Source of the DNA: Pholis gunnellus
Taxonomy: Eukaryota > Chordata > Actinopteri > Perciformes > Pholidae
Length of the DNA: 64,000 nucleotides
Assembly (NCBI GenBank): GCA_910591455.2
Contig: OU342804.1
Location: 6,284,133 to 6,348,132 of the forward strand
Reading direction: 5' to 3'
Shown: positions 37,061 through 47,900 of the stretch, in pieces
Layout of the letters: the number at the start of each line of letters is the position of its first letter
How positions within the stretch are numbered: position 1 is the first letter of the stretch
Notes under the pieces: generated by a model
Told to the model about the DNA's origin: nothing
Databases searched by the model: none
What the model saw: only the letters and a program-made list of their open reading frames with translations
Position numbers and translations under genes: made by a program

Positions 37061-38290
37061 AAGGTCAAACTAAATCAGTTTCTACATTAAAAGGTTTGAA
37101 CTCTCACAGCCACGCCGGCCTCCAGGCTCAAATTCACACAAAGGCACGTCCGTCTCTAGCGGTGGAACTTTGTTCAATTCCCAAATCATACAGGACGTTG
37201 AAATAAAAACGAGAGTCCACCCGCCGCCTTCAGGCCCACGTCACAAATGAGGCTCCGTCCAACGGAGTGAACAGAGTCCCGGTGCAGCCGCGTGGATGAA
37301 GTCCGGTGAACTGTGTTGATGAGGCCGGAGGAATCCTGCCGACACAAACAATAGCTCAGTTTCAACTGTGGGAGGAGGTCAAGCGTGAACGTCGCTCACA
37401 TCTCTTTATTTATCGGAGCTGCTGTTTAAGCGTCTCTAATGAGGAGCGGACTCATCCTGCTCGGCTGCTGTCTGAACTGAATTACTGCTAATAAGAGGCG
37501 ACACAAGTCTACTTATGGATCCAAATCATTATCATGTTCTTTAGGTGTACTTTCTGTTCTGTGAATCTGCAGGTAGAAACCAAATAAAACTTTACGCGGT
37601 TAAATTATTTTGTTTATTTAAAAATATATTTAGAAACAGAAGCACTGGTGTAAACGTACAGTAACACACAGGAACAGTGTGGGAACTCACACCTCAATGC
37701 AACCCTGTTCACCTTCAACCCAAACAGGAACAAAGAAAGAAACCAAAGAAACCACAGCAGCACTTCACCCTCAAACACACGCAGCTGTGCACATGGTGTC
37801 AAACTCTTCTGTTTTATGGATTGTGACTCTAATACAGCCCAACGTTGTGTGGGTCTCAGTTTCTTTTTTTCTTTTGAATCAGTGAAGTTAAATAAAGAAA
37901 TTAAATTAAAGCAGTAGCATTTATAATATAATAATATATCATATAATGGGTACTGTAGTTGGCCTCTCATACTGTAAAAAAAAACTCAAACTAGTCAGTC
38001 AATTCTTTGAAGCAATACTTTGATTGAAAAAACACACGTTTTCTTTAAAGTAGAAAATGAGAATTAAATGTTGGTGCCTCTAAATAACTGTCCTAACTTT
38101 TAACAACTAACATTTGGGTCAGTAGAAATGAGAATGCAATCGCAACCTGATACAGAAACAATCCTAAAAACGCAAAGGTTAGCGGGTACATTTGTTGAAA
38201 GAAAAGAAAAAGAAATTAATGTTGACATCAATTAAGTTGAAAAACAAAAATAACGTCTGGACTTATTCCTCCTCTTCAGCTATGTCTACA
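37061..38290. other. Intergenic DNA with a GC-richer island at 37100-37340
   Basis: The island has raised GC and CpG content but no convincing exon: the open frame at 37306-37491 shows no family resemblance. The right part may contain the distal 3' UTR of cdkn2aip; no clear AATAAA on the minus strand was found close to its stop codon. Confidence 0.4.
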
Positions 38291-38295
38291 TTTCT

Positions 38296-38339
38296 CTTAC
38301 ACCGTGCCAGCTGCATTATGACAGCTGGCACGGTGTAAG
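38296..38339. other. Perfect 18-bp inverted repeat in cdkn2aip 3' UTR
   Basis: The left arm (38296-38313) CTTACACCGTGCCAGCTG and right arm (38322-38339) are exact reverse complements around the 8-nt loop CATTATGA. It lies 152 bp downstream of the cdkn2aip stop codon on the minus strand, so it is probably transcribed as a stable hairpin in the 3' UTR. Pairing does not extend beyond the 18-bp stem, which is shorter than usual for a microRNA precursor. Confidence 0.85.
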
Positions 38340-38490
38340 CCACCAACACTTCGACACCAAAGTGTTGTGGAGAATGCTCAACAGTCCCCGACACGATCAC
38401 GAAGTCCTTCAGTAGCTCCATTCAGTAGACGTCACTCGTCTCTGCTCCCAGCAGGCACGGCGGCAGGGCAAACGTCACAAACCGACTGCT

Positions 38491-40591
38491 CTATGAGGAA
38501 GCGTCTTCCTGCTGCTCGGCCTCAAAAGGGTAGCTGAGAGCAGGAGGAGAGCCCTGACTCCGAGGCTGTTCGTCCAACAACATCAAGTCCTCCACATCTC
38601 TTCCTTTGAACCTCCGTCTGCAGATCTTTACGGACACTTTTCGCCCCTGAAAGACTTTTAGGGCCTCTTTGGAAGCCATGGCCCTGGCGGCGGCCTCGTC
38701 CCGCCCATATCCCGTCCCCATGTACACAGTCTGACAGCGGATCTCGCACACGTGGCCTTCCTTCTGCGTGCGACCCGCGGGGAGGCCGTCGATGTCCTTC
38801 AGTGGCACAAACACGCTGGTCAGGGTCTCTTTACACGACTCGACGCAGCTGCAAAGTATTTCAAAATGGTCCAAGTTTGGACCGAAGCCGCCCGCCGACA
38901 CCAACTTCCAGGCCACCGCCTTGTAGAGGCGGTTGAAGAAGGGCTGGTGCTCTGCTGGAGCCTGTGGACGAGGTCCGGATTTCTGACTCACAGGCCACGG
39001 AGCTCCACATCTGGCTCTTTTCACAGCGCCGTCAGCGCCACCCTCTGAGAATAATGACACAACAGGCAGGAGACAGCGATGAGTGCACAAAGAATCACAT
39101 CTTAATGAGGGAACAGACTCCGGTCTCAGGTGTGGGTGTTAACTTGTAGGTTATTACACTGAAACCCTGCTGTAAAAAAAACGTGGTGGAGGTCCGTAAA
39201 GAGCAACAGTGTCAGTGTTGCACTGAGTCCATCCCACTATCTCACTTAGTCACAGCTCTTATAGAGGCTACTCAAGGTCACCACATCCTCTCAGCTAATG
39301 TGTGTTTAAAAGACAAACCAGCATCGCATCTAAAACTAGCTAAAACTAGAAGATAATGGTAGTGAGTGTTTTGTCTCGTGTCACCACCCACATTAAATAC
39401 AACGTCGTCTGTTTTATTCTTATTAAACGTGTGTCTTGCATTACCAGTCGTGGCGCCCCGCTTTCCTCTGGCCAGGATTCCATCTTTTGTCGTTTTGTGA
39501 ACGGGGGCATCTGTGACCACTATCCCCTCACCCATCTCCTTGATCCGGTCCATCACAGCCGGCGAATAGCTGAAGGGTGAAAGAGAACAGAGACAAGTGT
39601 CAAATTTGTGTCTGGTTTATAACATTTTAAATGGTTTGGCCTCTCCTCCACTACGTGACTTAGTGTATACTCGCTCAGTAGATCCTCAAGAATATGCTCT
39701 ATACCAGACTGTACCAGACCATTGCACCGCACTGCATTTTGGCAATCAGCTTTTTCTGTAAAAGCAACAAATCAGTGGAATACCCTGCCTGACGTGAGGA
39801 GCTGATGTGCTCTAATGTGGTCAGATCTGGTCTAATGTGGTCTGACCTGGTCTAATGTGATCTGGTCCGGTCTAATGTGGTCTATATATATAATAATAAC
39901 ACCTGCCTGATGATGTGAGGAGCTGCAGCTCTATCCGCACTTTCAAAACCAACTTAAAAAGTCTGTTAAAAGCTGCTCATCTCTGTACTCACTGAGCTTG
40001 AGTCTTATGGTCTTTATGACTTGCTGACAAACATACATTTGTGATGTGCTATATCTTTGTATTGTGTGTCTCGTGTGTTCTTTTTGTATATCTTTGTATT
40101 ATGTCTCTACCTTGTACTGTTTGTTGTTGTGCTTTCCTTGTTCTGACCTGCCAAAGGGACTACAGATGTGAGTTATCTTATAGCTATAATCTGGTACGGT
40201 GCATCAAATGGTGACAATTATGTTTTAAACTGTACATAAAATAAATAAATAAATGGACTCCACATCTAGCATAGCTTTATCTTTTGCTTTCTGGAGTTTT
40301 ACATCATTCTGCTCTGTCGTGTGTGTCTTACCTGCAGCCGAGGAACACGTGATTGGCCCAGACCATGGACAGAGAGAGCAGCTTGTCCAGATTACTGCCG
40401 CTGGGGACTCCGAGCTCCGGTGTGGTGGTGGAAGAAGAAGCCTCCATGTTTCTGAGGATGAACTCTCTCCGGGCAGCCCACTGTTTGTTGCTCTCACAGT
40501 AGGTCCTGAGAGTGTCGACCCACTGGGCCAGGTGTGGGTTCTGGACCAGGTACTCTGAAACAACGTCCTCTTCGCTCGTCTCACACGCCAT
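38491..40591 (-). CDS. cdkn2aip: CDKN2A-interacting protein (CARF)
   Basis: CDKN2AIP/CARF is a nuclear regulator of the ARF-p53 axis that also binds the 5'-3' exonuclease XRN2. Coding exons are 40591-40332, 39569-39445 and 39044-38491, with matching phases and GT-AG junctions; 312 residues. Residues 1 to about 110 form the XRN2-binding XTBD fold: SEYLVQNPHLAQWVDTLR, ...SMVWANHVFLGC, then MDRIKEMGEGIVVTDAP. From about residue 164 a double-stranded-RNA-binding-like domain follows (PFFNRLYKAVAWKLVSAGGF, ...VYMGTGYGRDEAAARAMASK), ending VEDLMLLDEQPRS. Human CARF has about 580 residues; the difference is the long Ser-rich linker, here reduced to roughly 35 residues. CDKN2AIPNL has the XTBD but lacks the C-terminal domain, so it is excluded. 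A non-coding first exon is suggested by an acceptor at 40612-40617 and a donor at 41322-41327 (inferred). The gene is divergent from tubgcp4. Confidence 0.93.
39620..40250 (+). mobile_element. Truncated LINE 3' relic in cdkn2aip intron 2
   Basis: Read on the plus strand, the broken frames include CLPDDVRSCSSIRTFKTNLK then SLLKAAHLCTH, the typical C-terminal tail of a non-LTR reverse-transcriptase polyprotein. An approximate 20-bp tandem (GGTCTAATGTGGTCTGACCT variants, 39810-39885) interrupts it. It is antisense to cdkn2aip. Confidence 0.6.
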
Positions 40592-40624
40592 CCCGGCTTT
40601 GGAAGACCTGCCTGAGGAGACAAG

Positions 40625-40890
40625 GCTCACAGAATCAGTCATCTCTGTTAAATCACTTCTTAAGACACATTTTGTACAGAATGTGATGTCATCGCTTTTC
40701 TGTTTTATTTTTATTTGTTGATTTTACTAAATATATAGTCTTATTTTTTAAATCTTATTTGTATGGTATCGACTGTCTCTCTGAGCTTTCTGTTGTTGTC
40801 TTGCTTTTGCTGCTTTCTCTGTCAAAGCACTTTGTAAACTGTTTTTAAAGGTGCTACATATACAAAGTTATTATTAATATTAATAGTATC
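40625..40890 (+). mobile_element. LINE 3'-end fragment upstream of cdkn2aip
   Basis: ESVISVKSLLKTHFVQ in the plus frame, followed by AAAGCACTTTGTAAACTGTT, AAAGGTGCTACATATACAAA and a TTATTA-type tail, has the structure of an L2-like LINE terminus. It lies in the probable 5' UTR intron of cdkn2aip. Confidence 0.6.
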
Positions 40891-41328
40891 CCTGCAATAT
40901 AACAAACACTGTCACGTTTATAGCATAGAAAACCAACACCTGCTCGTGTATTTGTGTGGCACGTCATGTTAGTACAGCTAGCTTGAATCCGGCTAATTAA
41001 ACTCAACAAGTCTGATATAGCTGTGTGTCCCTGCTAGTTATCGTTTAAAGACCGCTGACAGTTGGTGTTTGGTTGCTAACGTTAGCATAATTAAGCTAAC
41101 ATTGTAACGTTGATAACGCCACTGACAAACTGACTTTAGCAACTACCGTTAAGTTAAGTTAGACGGCTAAGTTAGCCGAGTAATTACAAATAGCTCTACT
41201 AGAAAGTCACACTGATGATTACCACGTGCTCGAACTCAATCCTAATATGACACTAATATGCTATAAATAAGCTTTTACAGCCTGAATGAAGCCGCTTTAA
41301 TCATTTTTACTAGAAACTACGACATACC

Positions 41329-41951
41329 AAGCTCTCTCTCCGTTGCGAGGTGCTGCTAGCTAGCTACATGACCGAATGATGACGCAAGACTGACGATGCT
41401 ACCTTTTTTTTTTTGTAAAGGAACTACATTTCCCAGAAGCGCCCCCATCGTTCGTTTACTTTTGTTAACATAAATAAAAAACAGCGTATGCTTTTGTATC
41501 GTCTCGTAGATCCTAAAATAATAGATAATCATAGAAGACACCTTTGGGCTGTTTATATAAAATTATGCTACCTTTTTTTTCGAGAGGAACTACATTTCCC
41601 AGATGCGCCCCATCTTTCGTTTACTTTTGTTAACATAACATTTTTTTTTAAAACAGCGGATGCTTTTGTATCGTATCGTATATCCCAAAAGCTGAATAAT
41701 AGAAGACACCTTTTTTATATATTTTATATAAAATTAACGTTAGAAGGTAAAGTAAAAAGCGACGGAGAGCCGGTTACTACGTCCATGGTTACTGTTGGTT
41801 AGCAACCAGTCCGTGCCACCGTGATGCTTTGCGTCGTGACGTAGTCAACCTGCGACAGCGCGGGCTGACGGCGGTGGTTTGTTTTGGTGGCTGAATGAGA
41901 CGCTCACAGTTGCATTCATTTCCAACGTTAATCAATTAAAGGTGAATTAAC
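41329..41951. promoter_or_regulatory. Divergent cdkn2aip / tubgcp4 promoter with duplicated ZNF143-like sites
   Basis: Two tandem copies of a roughly 166-bp unit occupy about 41400-41745. Each carries GAACTACATTTCCCAGAAGC or GAACTACATTTCCCAGATGC (starting 41421 and 41587), matching the ACTACAATTCCCAGAATGC class of ZNF143/Staf elements typical of bidirectional housekeeping promoters. Closer to tubgcp4 are GTTGGTTAGCAAC (41794-41806), which is similar to an RFX X-box, and TGACGTAG (41837-41844), a CRE-like site. No TATA box is obvious. Factor binding is inferred from motif similarity. Confidence 0.7.
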
Positions 41952-44900
41952 ATGATTCACGAGCTGCTGCTGGCGTTGAGCGGATACCCAGGGACGATCT
42001 TCACGTGGAACAAACGGACGGGTTTGCAGGTAAAACCGAAGAAACAACGCTTCTGTTTAACATTGACATGCTAACGTTAGTTAGCTAAAATATTATGTTT
42101 TTTTCTGCATCTCTGGTATTGTGTACGATTGGGTTTTGCATCTTACTTTATTGTTTATATTTTTGCATTATATTTGCTCACACTACTACTGCAACTGCTG
42201 TACAACGTTCTCCCTCGGGCTATAAATAAAGTTCTATCTTATCTTTACGTTGCATATTCATTAGACCCTCCAGTTCACCGAACCTGCTGTTGAGAGGGAG
42301 AACAAGCAAACTTTACACTGAAGTGAGGTGACGGTGTTAACCACTACTGTGCCACACTGTGTACTAATGCGTCCTCACCACTAAATCACTTGGGGAACTT
42401 GTTCAGTGAACTTTCTACAGTATAGTCTCTTCCCGGACTTCAAGAGAGACACCACTCACACCTGCAACATGCAAGCTTCTCTTCCATCATAGCTCATTGT
42501 GCTTGTAAGGAACAGGACTGTTCTTATGTTCATTGACAGAACGTTAGCCTGACTGATTCACTTAAACAATGGTGTAACACTGGCATTCTACAGGGTTACA
42601 ATGGACGGCTCTACATGCAGAGGAAAGAGTGTTTACAGTGCCCCACAGTAACTGTTGTGTATTTATTCAATTTCAATTCAGTCTATTTGTATAGCCCAAA
42701 ATGACAAAGTATTCTCAGAGGACGTTACAATCTGTACACATACGACGCCCTCTGTCCTGGGATCCACGTATTAAAGGACAAACTCCTTTTAACGAGGCCC
42801 ACAGCGTTTCTTTTCCAACATGAAGCACTTTGTTCCGCCCACAGGTGTCCCAGGAACTGCCCTTCCTCCACCCCAGTGAGACCAGCGTCCTCAACCGGCT
42901 TTCTAAACTGGGCTCCGATTACATCCGCTTCACAGAGTTTATAGAACAGCACACGGGCCATGTGCATCAGCAGGTGAAGTCCCCCGATGCCATAAAACAA
43001 CACTTTTGATATTTAGCTTCTTATAATTTAAATTCAAAATTGGCAACTTACAGATGCACCTTTCTATATGAGCACTAACTATTCAGTCATTTAATACAAA
43101 TACTATCTTTTTATATTTGGTTGCATCTTTTTTTTAAAAAGGAAATGTACATTAATCAACGTTCAGACAAATGTAAATGTACCTGAGTTATCTAAAATGC
43201 TTGTTTTTTATTATCGGCATCGTGGAATAATACAAACATAGCATATGTGCAATAGTTAAGATAACATACTACATTGTGATTAAACAATATACAACACGTT
43301 ATGTCATGTTAAAGGTGGATAAATACTGTATTAGTGTTGACATTGTTGGTTCTCAATGAGCCACATTACACTTAAATGAAGTCCTGGGGATTTGATTTGA
43401 TAGTTTTTCTAGCTGCATGTTTAAGGACAATATAAAGACAGTTCCCTAACCGTCCCTATCTAACACAGGGTTTCTCTGTTATTAAAATGTTCTCAACGAC
43501 GTTCTCTCTTCAGGAACATCACACCAACCTGCCCAACCAGACGGGACTTCATGGAATTTACTTGCGGGCTTTCTGCACAGGGCTGGACTCGATCCTGCAG
43601 CCGTACAGACAGGCCCTGCTGGACCTCGAACAAGAGGTAAAATGATCTCACGCTCAACAGGAATAACTGGTGGAGGATGTGAAATGTGCTCATTTAACTA
43701 TGTGTGTGTTTCAGTTCCTTGGAGATCCACATCTGACGATATCTCATGTGAATTATAAGCTTGATCAGGTAAAGCATTAATCTCAAGAGATAATTCTTTG
43801 ATTTCTTTCATTAAAAATATACTAGAAACACTCAGAGTGGAAAGTCTATCTCCAGCTAATGTTTGTCTGACACTGTACCCTTTACTTTAAGTTCCAGTTG
43901 CTGTTTCCCTCTGTGATGGTTGTGGTAGAGTCGATCAAATCACAGAAGGTAAGGATTGTTTCTAATAGGATTTCACCTGGAAATGTAAGTTCAGGGCGGC
44001 ATTCAAGCACTTCATAAACCAAATAATTTGTATGTGGAAAGCAGTAATGACATGTAATGATGTGTCAGTTAGGGATGCTTGATCCATCATGTCCTCTTAT
44101 CACGTCCACGTTACTTTATGTGCATGAAGGCAGTCGACGGGCAATAAGACTGGTTTCCTAACATTCTATTTAGCCCAAATCTCTGCAAGTTCCTGGAACT
44201 TGCTCAACAATTTGCAAACGTAACTTTTCTTTTCGGGTGCCTTCTCATCTCTCAAAGCGTCTCATACAAACTAAATGATCCGGAGTAACGCATGTGTGTT
44301 GCTGCTTTAGATCCACGGCTGTCAGATCCTGGAGACGGTGTACAAGCACAGCTGTGGTGGGCTTCCTCCCGTCCGCATGGCCTTAGAGAAGTAAGTCTCT
44401 CATTGGAGACGCCTTTATTCCAAGTTTCAAATCCACGTTACGTTGTTGGGGAATGAGGGAGAATGTGAGGTGTTGGGGGAGAGAGTTCCAGAGGGAGGGG
44501 GTCAGCGTTGGTATTGTCTTCTTTGATTTATTATGTCGCACTAAGATACAAAACCTTTGTATCTCTGTTGTGTTGTGTGACACATCCTGCAGGATTCTTG
44601 CTGTGTGCCACGGCGTGATGTACAAGCAGCTGGCAGCTTGGATGCTGCACGGATTGCTGCTGGACCAGAGCGAGGAGTTTTTTGTGAAGCAGGGCCCCAG
44701 TGCAGGAGGAGCTGCTGCCAACCAGGAGGAGGAGGAGGAGGACCTGGGGCTGGGAGGCCTGAGTGGGAAACAGCTCCGAGAGCTCCAGGACCTGGTGAGA
44801 ATCAAAGCGAAGCTTCAGTTATGATGGAATGATGTAATCGCACAGGACGAGTGGTCGCAGCGCTTGGTCCTCGTCATAGTGGAGGTTTATCACGTTCTGC

Positions 44901-47900
44901 TGGTTACACCTACTGTGTGTATCTCTGAGTTACTCTTCCACAGTTCATTCTGTTTGAACGCCCTCTGGTGTTTCGGAGAATAATGCAGCTCACAGCTCGT
45001 TGAGTATAAACGCCTTCCTGCGTGCTCAGAGCTCCTCCGTCTGTGGAGGCTCGAGTATAAACAAAGCTTCAGACACACAGGCCAAGAGATCGCTACGTAT
45101 ATATTGTGTGAACAGTCTTGATTGTGAGCGTCTGTGCTTTGCTGCAGAGGCTGATCGAGGAGGAGAACATGCTGGCTCCGTCTCTGCAGCAGTTCTCCCT
45201 GCGAGCAGAGATGCTTCCTTCTTACATTCCCGTCAGAGTGGCCGAGAAGATCCTCTTCGTTGGAGAGTCCGTCCAGATGTTTGAAAACCACAACCACAGC
45301 CCGTCTAGAGCTGGTAGCCCTTCGTTCTTCTTGTAGTATCTTATTATAACTTTAGTCTTTATGTCACATCTCATTGTTGTTTTGTTTGTTTTAGGCTCCA
45401 TACTGAAGCACCAGGAGGACATGTTTGCTGCCGAGCTGCATCGACTCAAGCAGCAGCCTCTCTTCAGCCTGGTGGATTTTGAGAACTTGATTGATCGGAT
45501 CAGGAGCACGGTGGCAGAGGTGAGCTCATGTACTACTGCACTCAGGGTTAGGGTATCGGTAGGATTTAATCAACACTCGTACTCTCATCGATACTCGCAT
45601 CGGTTCTTTTTTATTATAATGTGAGAAAAAAAATACGATTACTTAAGAGAAGAATCAACATTGATTTATTTTTCTTGTATGTAAACAAATGAGCAGCAAT
45701 ACAACAGTTCTAAAATCTATAAAATACATTCACAGCTAAACAATGAGCTTAGTGATTATGTTTCATTGATGATCCTGTTCTTGTGATGACATCACTACCG
45801 TATGACATCACTACCGTTACCTGCTGGCTGCTCCACAGACAGACTGATGTTCTGCATGTTGGTCACATGTTGTGATAAACTTACTTGTGAGGGTTTTATT
45901 GTGTTTGAGACGACCAGAGTTCTACAACGTGTCCTGATGTGAGTCTCTAACGTAGAACCGGTTCCCGTTCAGAATCAGGTTTCGGGGGTCAAACCTGACT
46001 GCCTTTAATGAAATCTATCCACTGAGTAACAATCCGCGCTCTCTGACTTTCAGCACCTCTGGACGTTGATGGTGGAGGAGTCCGATCTGCTCGAACAGCT
46101 CAAGGTTTGTACTCGACACACTTTGTTTTCTGGATCATAATTCGGTTCAGAATGAGCAGTATTGATGTTTTCCTCCAGATCATTAAGGACTTCTACCTGC
46201 TGGGTCGTGGCGAGCTCTACCAGGTCTTTATTGACCTCGCGCAGCACATGTTGAAGACGCCTCCAACAGCCGTCACTGAGCACGGTGCGTTTCATTCTGA
46301 AGACGTTTTCACTTATATAATATTGATAAACTCGTTTGAGATGCTCCTTAATGTCGTGAAACCTAAACGGGAACGAGCCAATGGAGAAAGTGTGTCGGGG
46401 GGCCGATCGGGTTTGAGCTTGATGGAAACCTGTCGGCACCAGCTTTCAGTTTCCATTCAGGACTTGAAGAAGAGCTGAATGTGTTTTCTTGTGTTCCACA
46501 GATGTGAATGTGGCCTTTCAGCAGGCCGCTCATAAGGTGCTGCTGGACGACGACAACCTGCTGCCTCTGCTGCACCTCACTGTGGACTACCAGGGCAAAG
46601 ACGGCAAAGGTGAGCGGCCCACCGTCACCTGCTGTTCATGTTCATGATGAGACTCCTGTTCAGAGACCGAAGGAGAAAACACCTGGACGATGTCGTGTTA
46701 ACAGAAATGAAAAACAGAAACGATGCGCTCCTTTGTTTGGTGTTTAGCGCCACCCAGTGGTTTTATGATCAAACTGTTCTTCACTTTTTAATGCTGATGG
46801 GAAACATCAAATCTTCTAACTAGTGCTGGAGAAAATGATTTGAATTGTTAATTTAGAGAAATTTATATATATTTTTTTACAATTGTTTAACTCATTTATT
46901 GATGCAAAAATGAGGCACAGTCTCTATTTGTGGCTTCACAAATGTATAATCTCTCTGATCGATTATTATAAATGTAAATATGTTTTATTCATTTTTCAAT
47001 CAACTGTTGGTGAAACAAAACAATCAAGAAGAAGAAGTCATGTTTGGCTCAGGGAGTCTCTGATGTATATTGTATTCATGAACTATACTTTGAATCTTTA
47101 TTATATTATATTTATGGTTTATATACTCAGAGGGACAGGGCAGGTGTTTAGACCAATATCCCCAAACAAACACAAGCAAGTTCTGTCTTTTTTGTTGTAC
47201 CTCCTGTATTTTGTTGAAGTACTTTGTCATCAATATTACGTAGTCATATCTTGTGTATATCAACGTTTTGTTCTCGTTAATATTGAGAAACTTTAACATT
47301 ATTTAGGCGGAGGCTTCAAATAAGCCCTGTGGGGTTTCTGCCTCTTCCTGCTCTGTGATATTATTTGGGGTTTTTTTGCACAATTTAAAAAATGCACAAA
47401 CTAAAACTTTAAACGTGTAAAAAAATAATTGACTGATTTAATCGATGATGTTGATAATCATTATTTACTAAGCGGCAGCTGATGTGAGTTTACAGTTTGT
47501 ATTAAAACAAACGCTTCAGGTCGTTACAGAATAAGGGAGCGATGCTTACTGTGGAAGATGATTATCACACTCATTGATCTGTTCAGTGAGGCTCAATGTT
47601 GCTCATTCCTCTTATCGCTGTAGTTTAATGGGTTAATGTTGTTTTTTTTCAGAGGCCATGGGCCCCAGAGATGGAGCCACTCCTCCACAAGACACCTCCC
47701 CTCGCGAGGCTCCTCCCACAGGCTGGGCGGCTCTCGGTCTCACCTACAAGGTTCAGTGGCCGCTGCACATCCTCTTCACTCCGGCTATTTTGGAGAAGTG
47801 TGTACTCATTTGGCTCCTGATGAAGTATTGTGTTTTTAATTGTTTATGTTTGAGTACAGCTGGTGAGCCTTCTCTCCTCCTCATCGTTCCTCCTGATCTC

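Noticed and set aside
38296..38339. Calling the 3' UTR hairpin a microRNA gene
   Set aside because: The perfect stem is only 18 bp with no flanking pairing and I cannot match the arm to a known microRNA; kept as an inverted repeat instead.
38752..39048. 98-codon plus-strand frame
   Set aside because: Antisense shadow of cdkn2aip exon 3.
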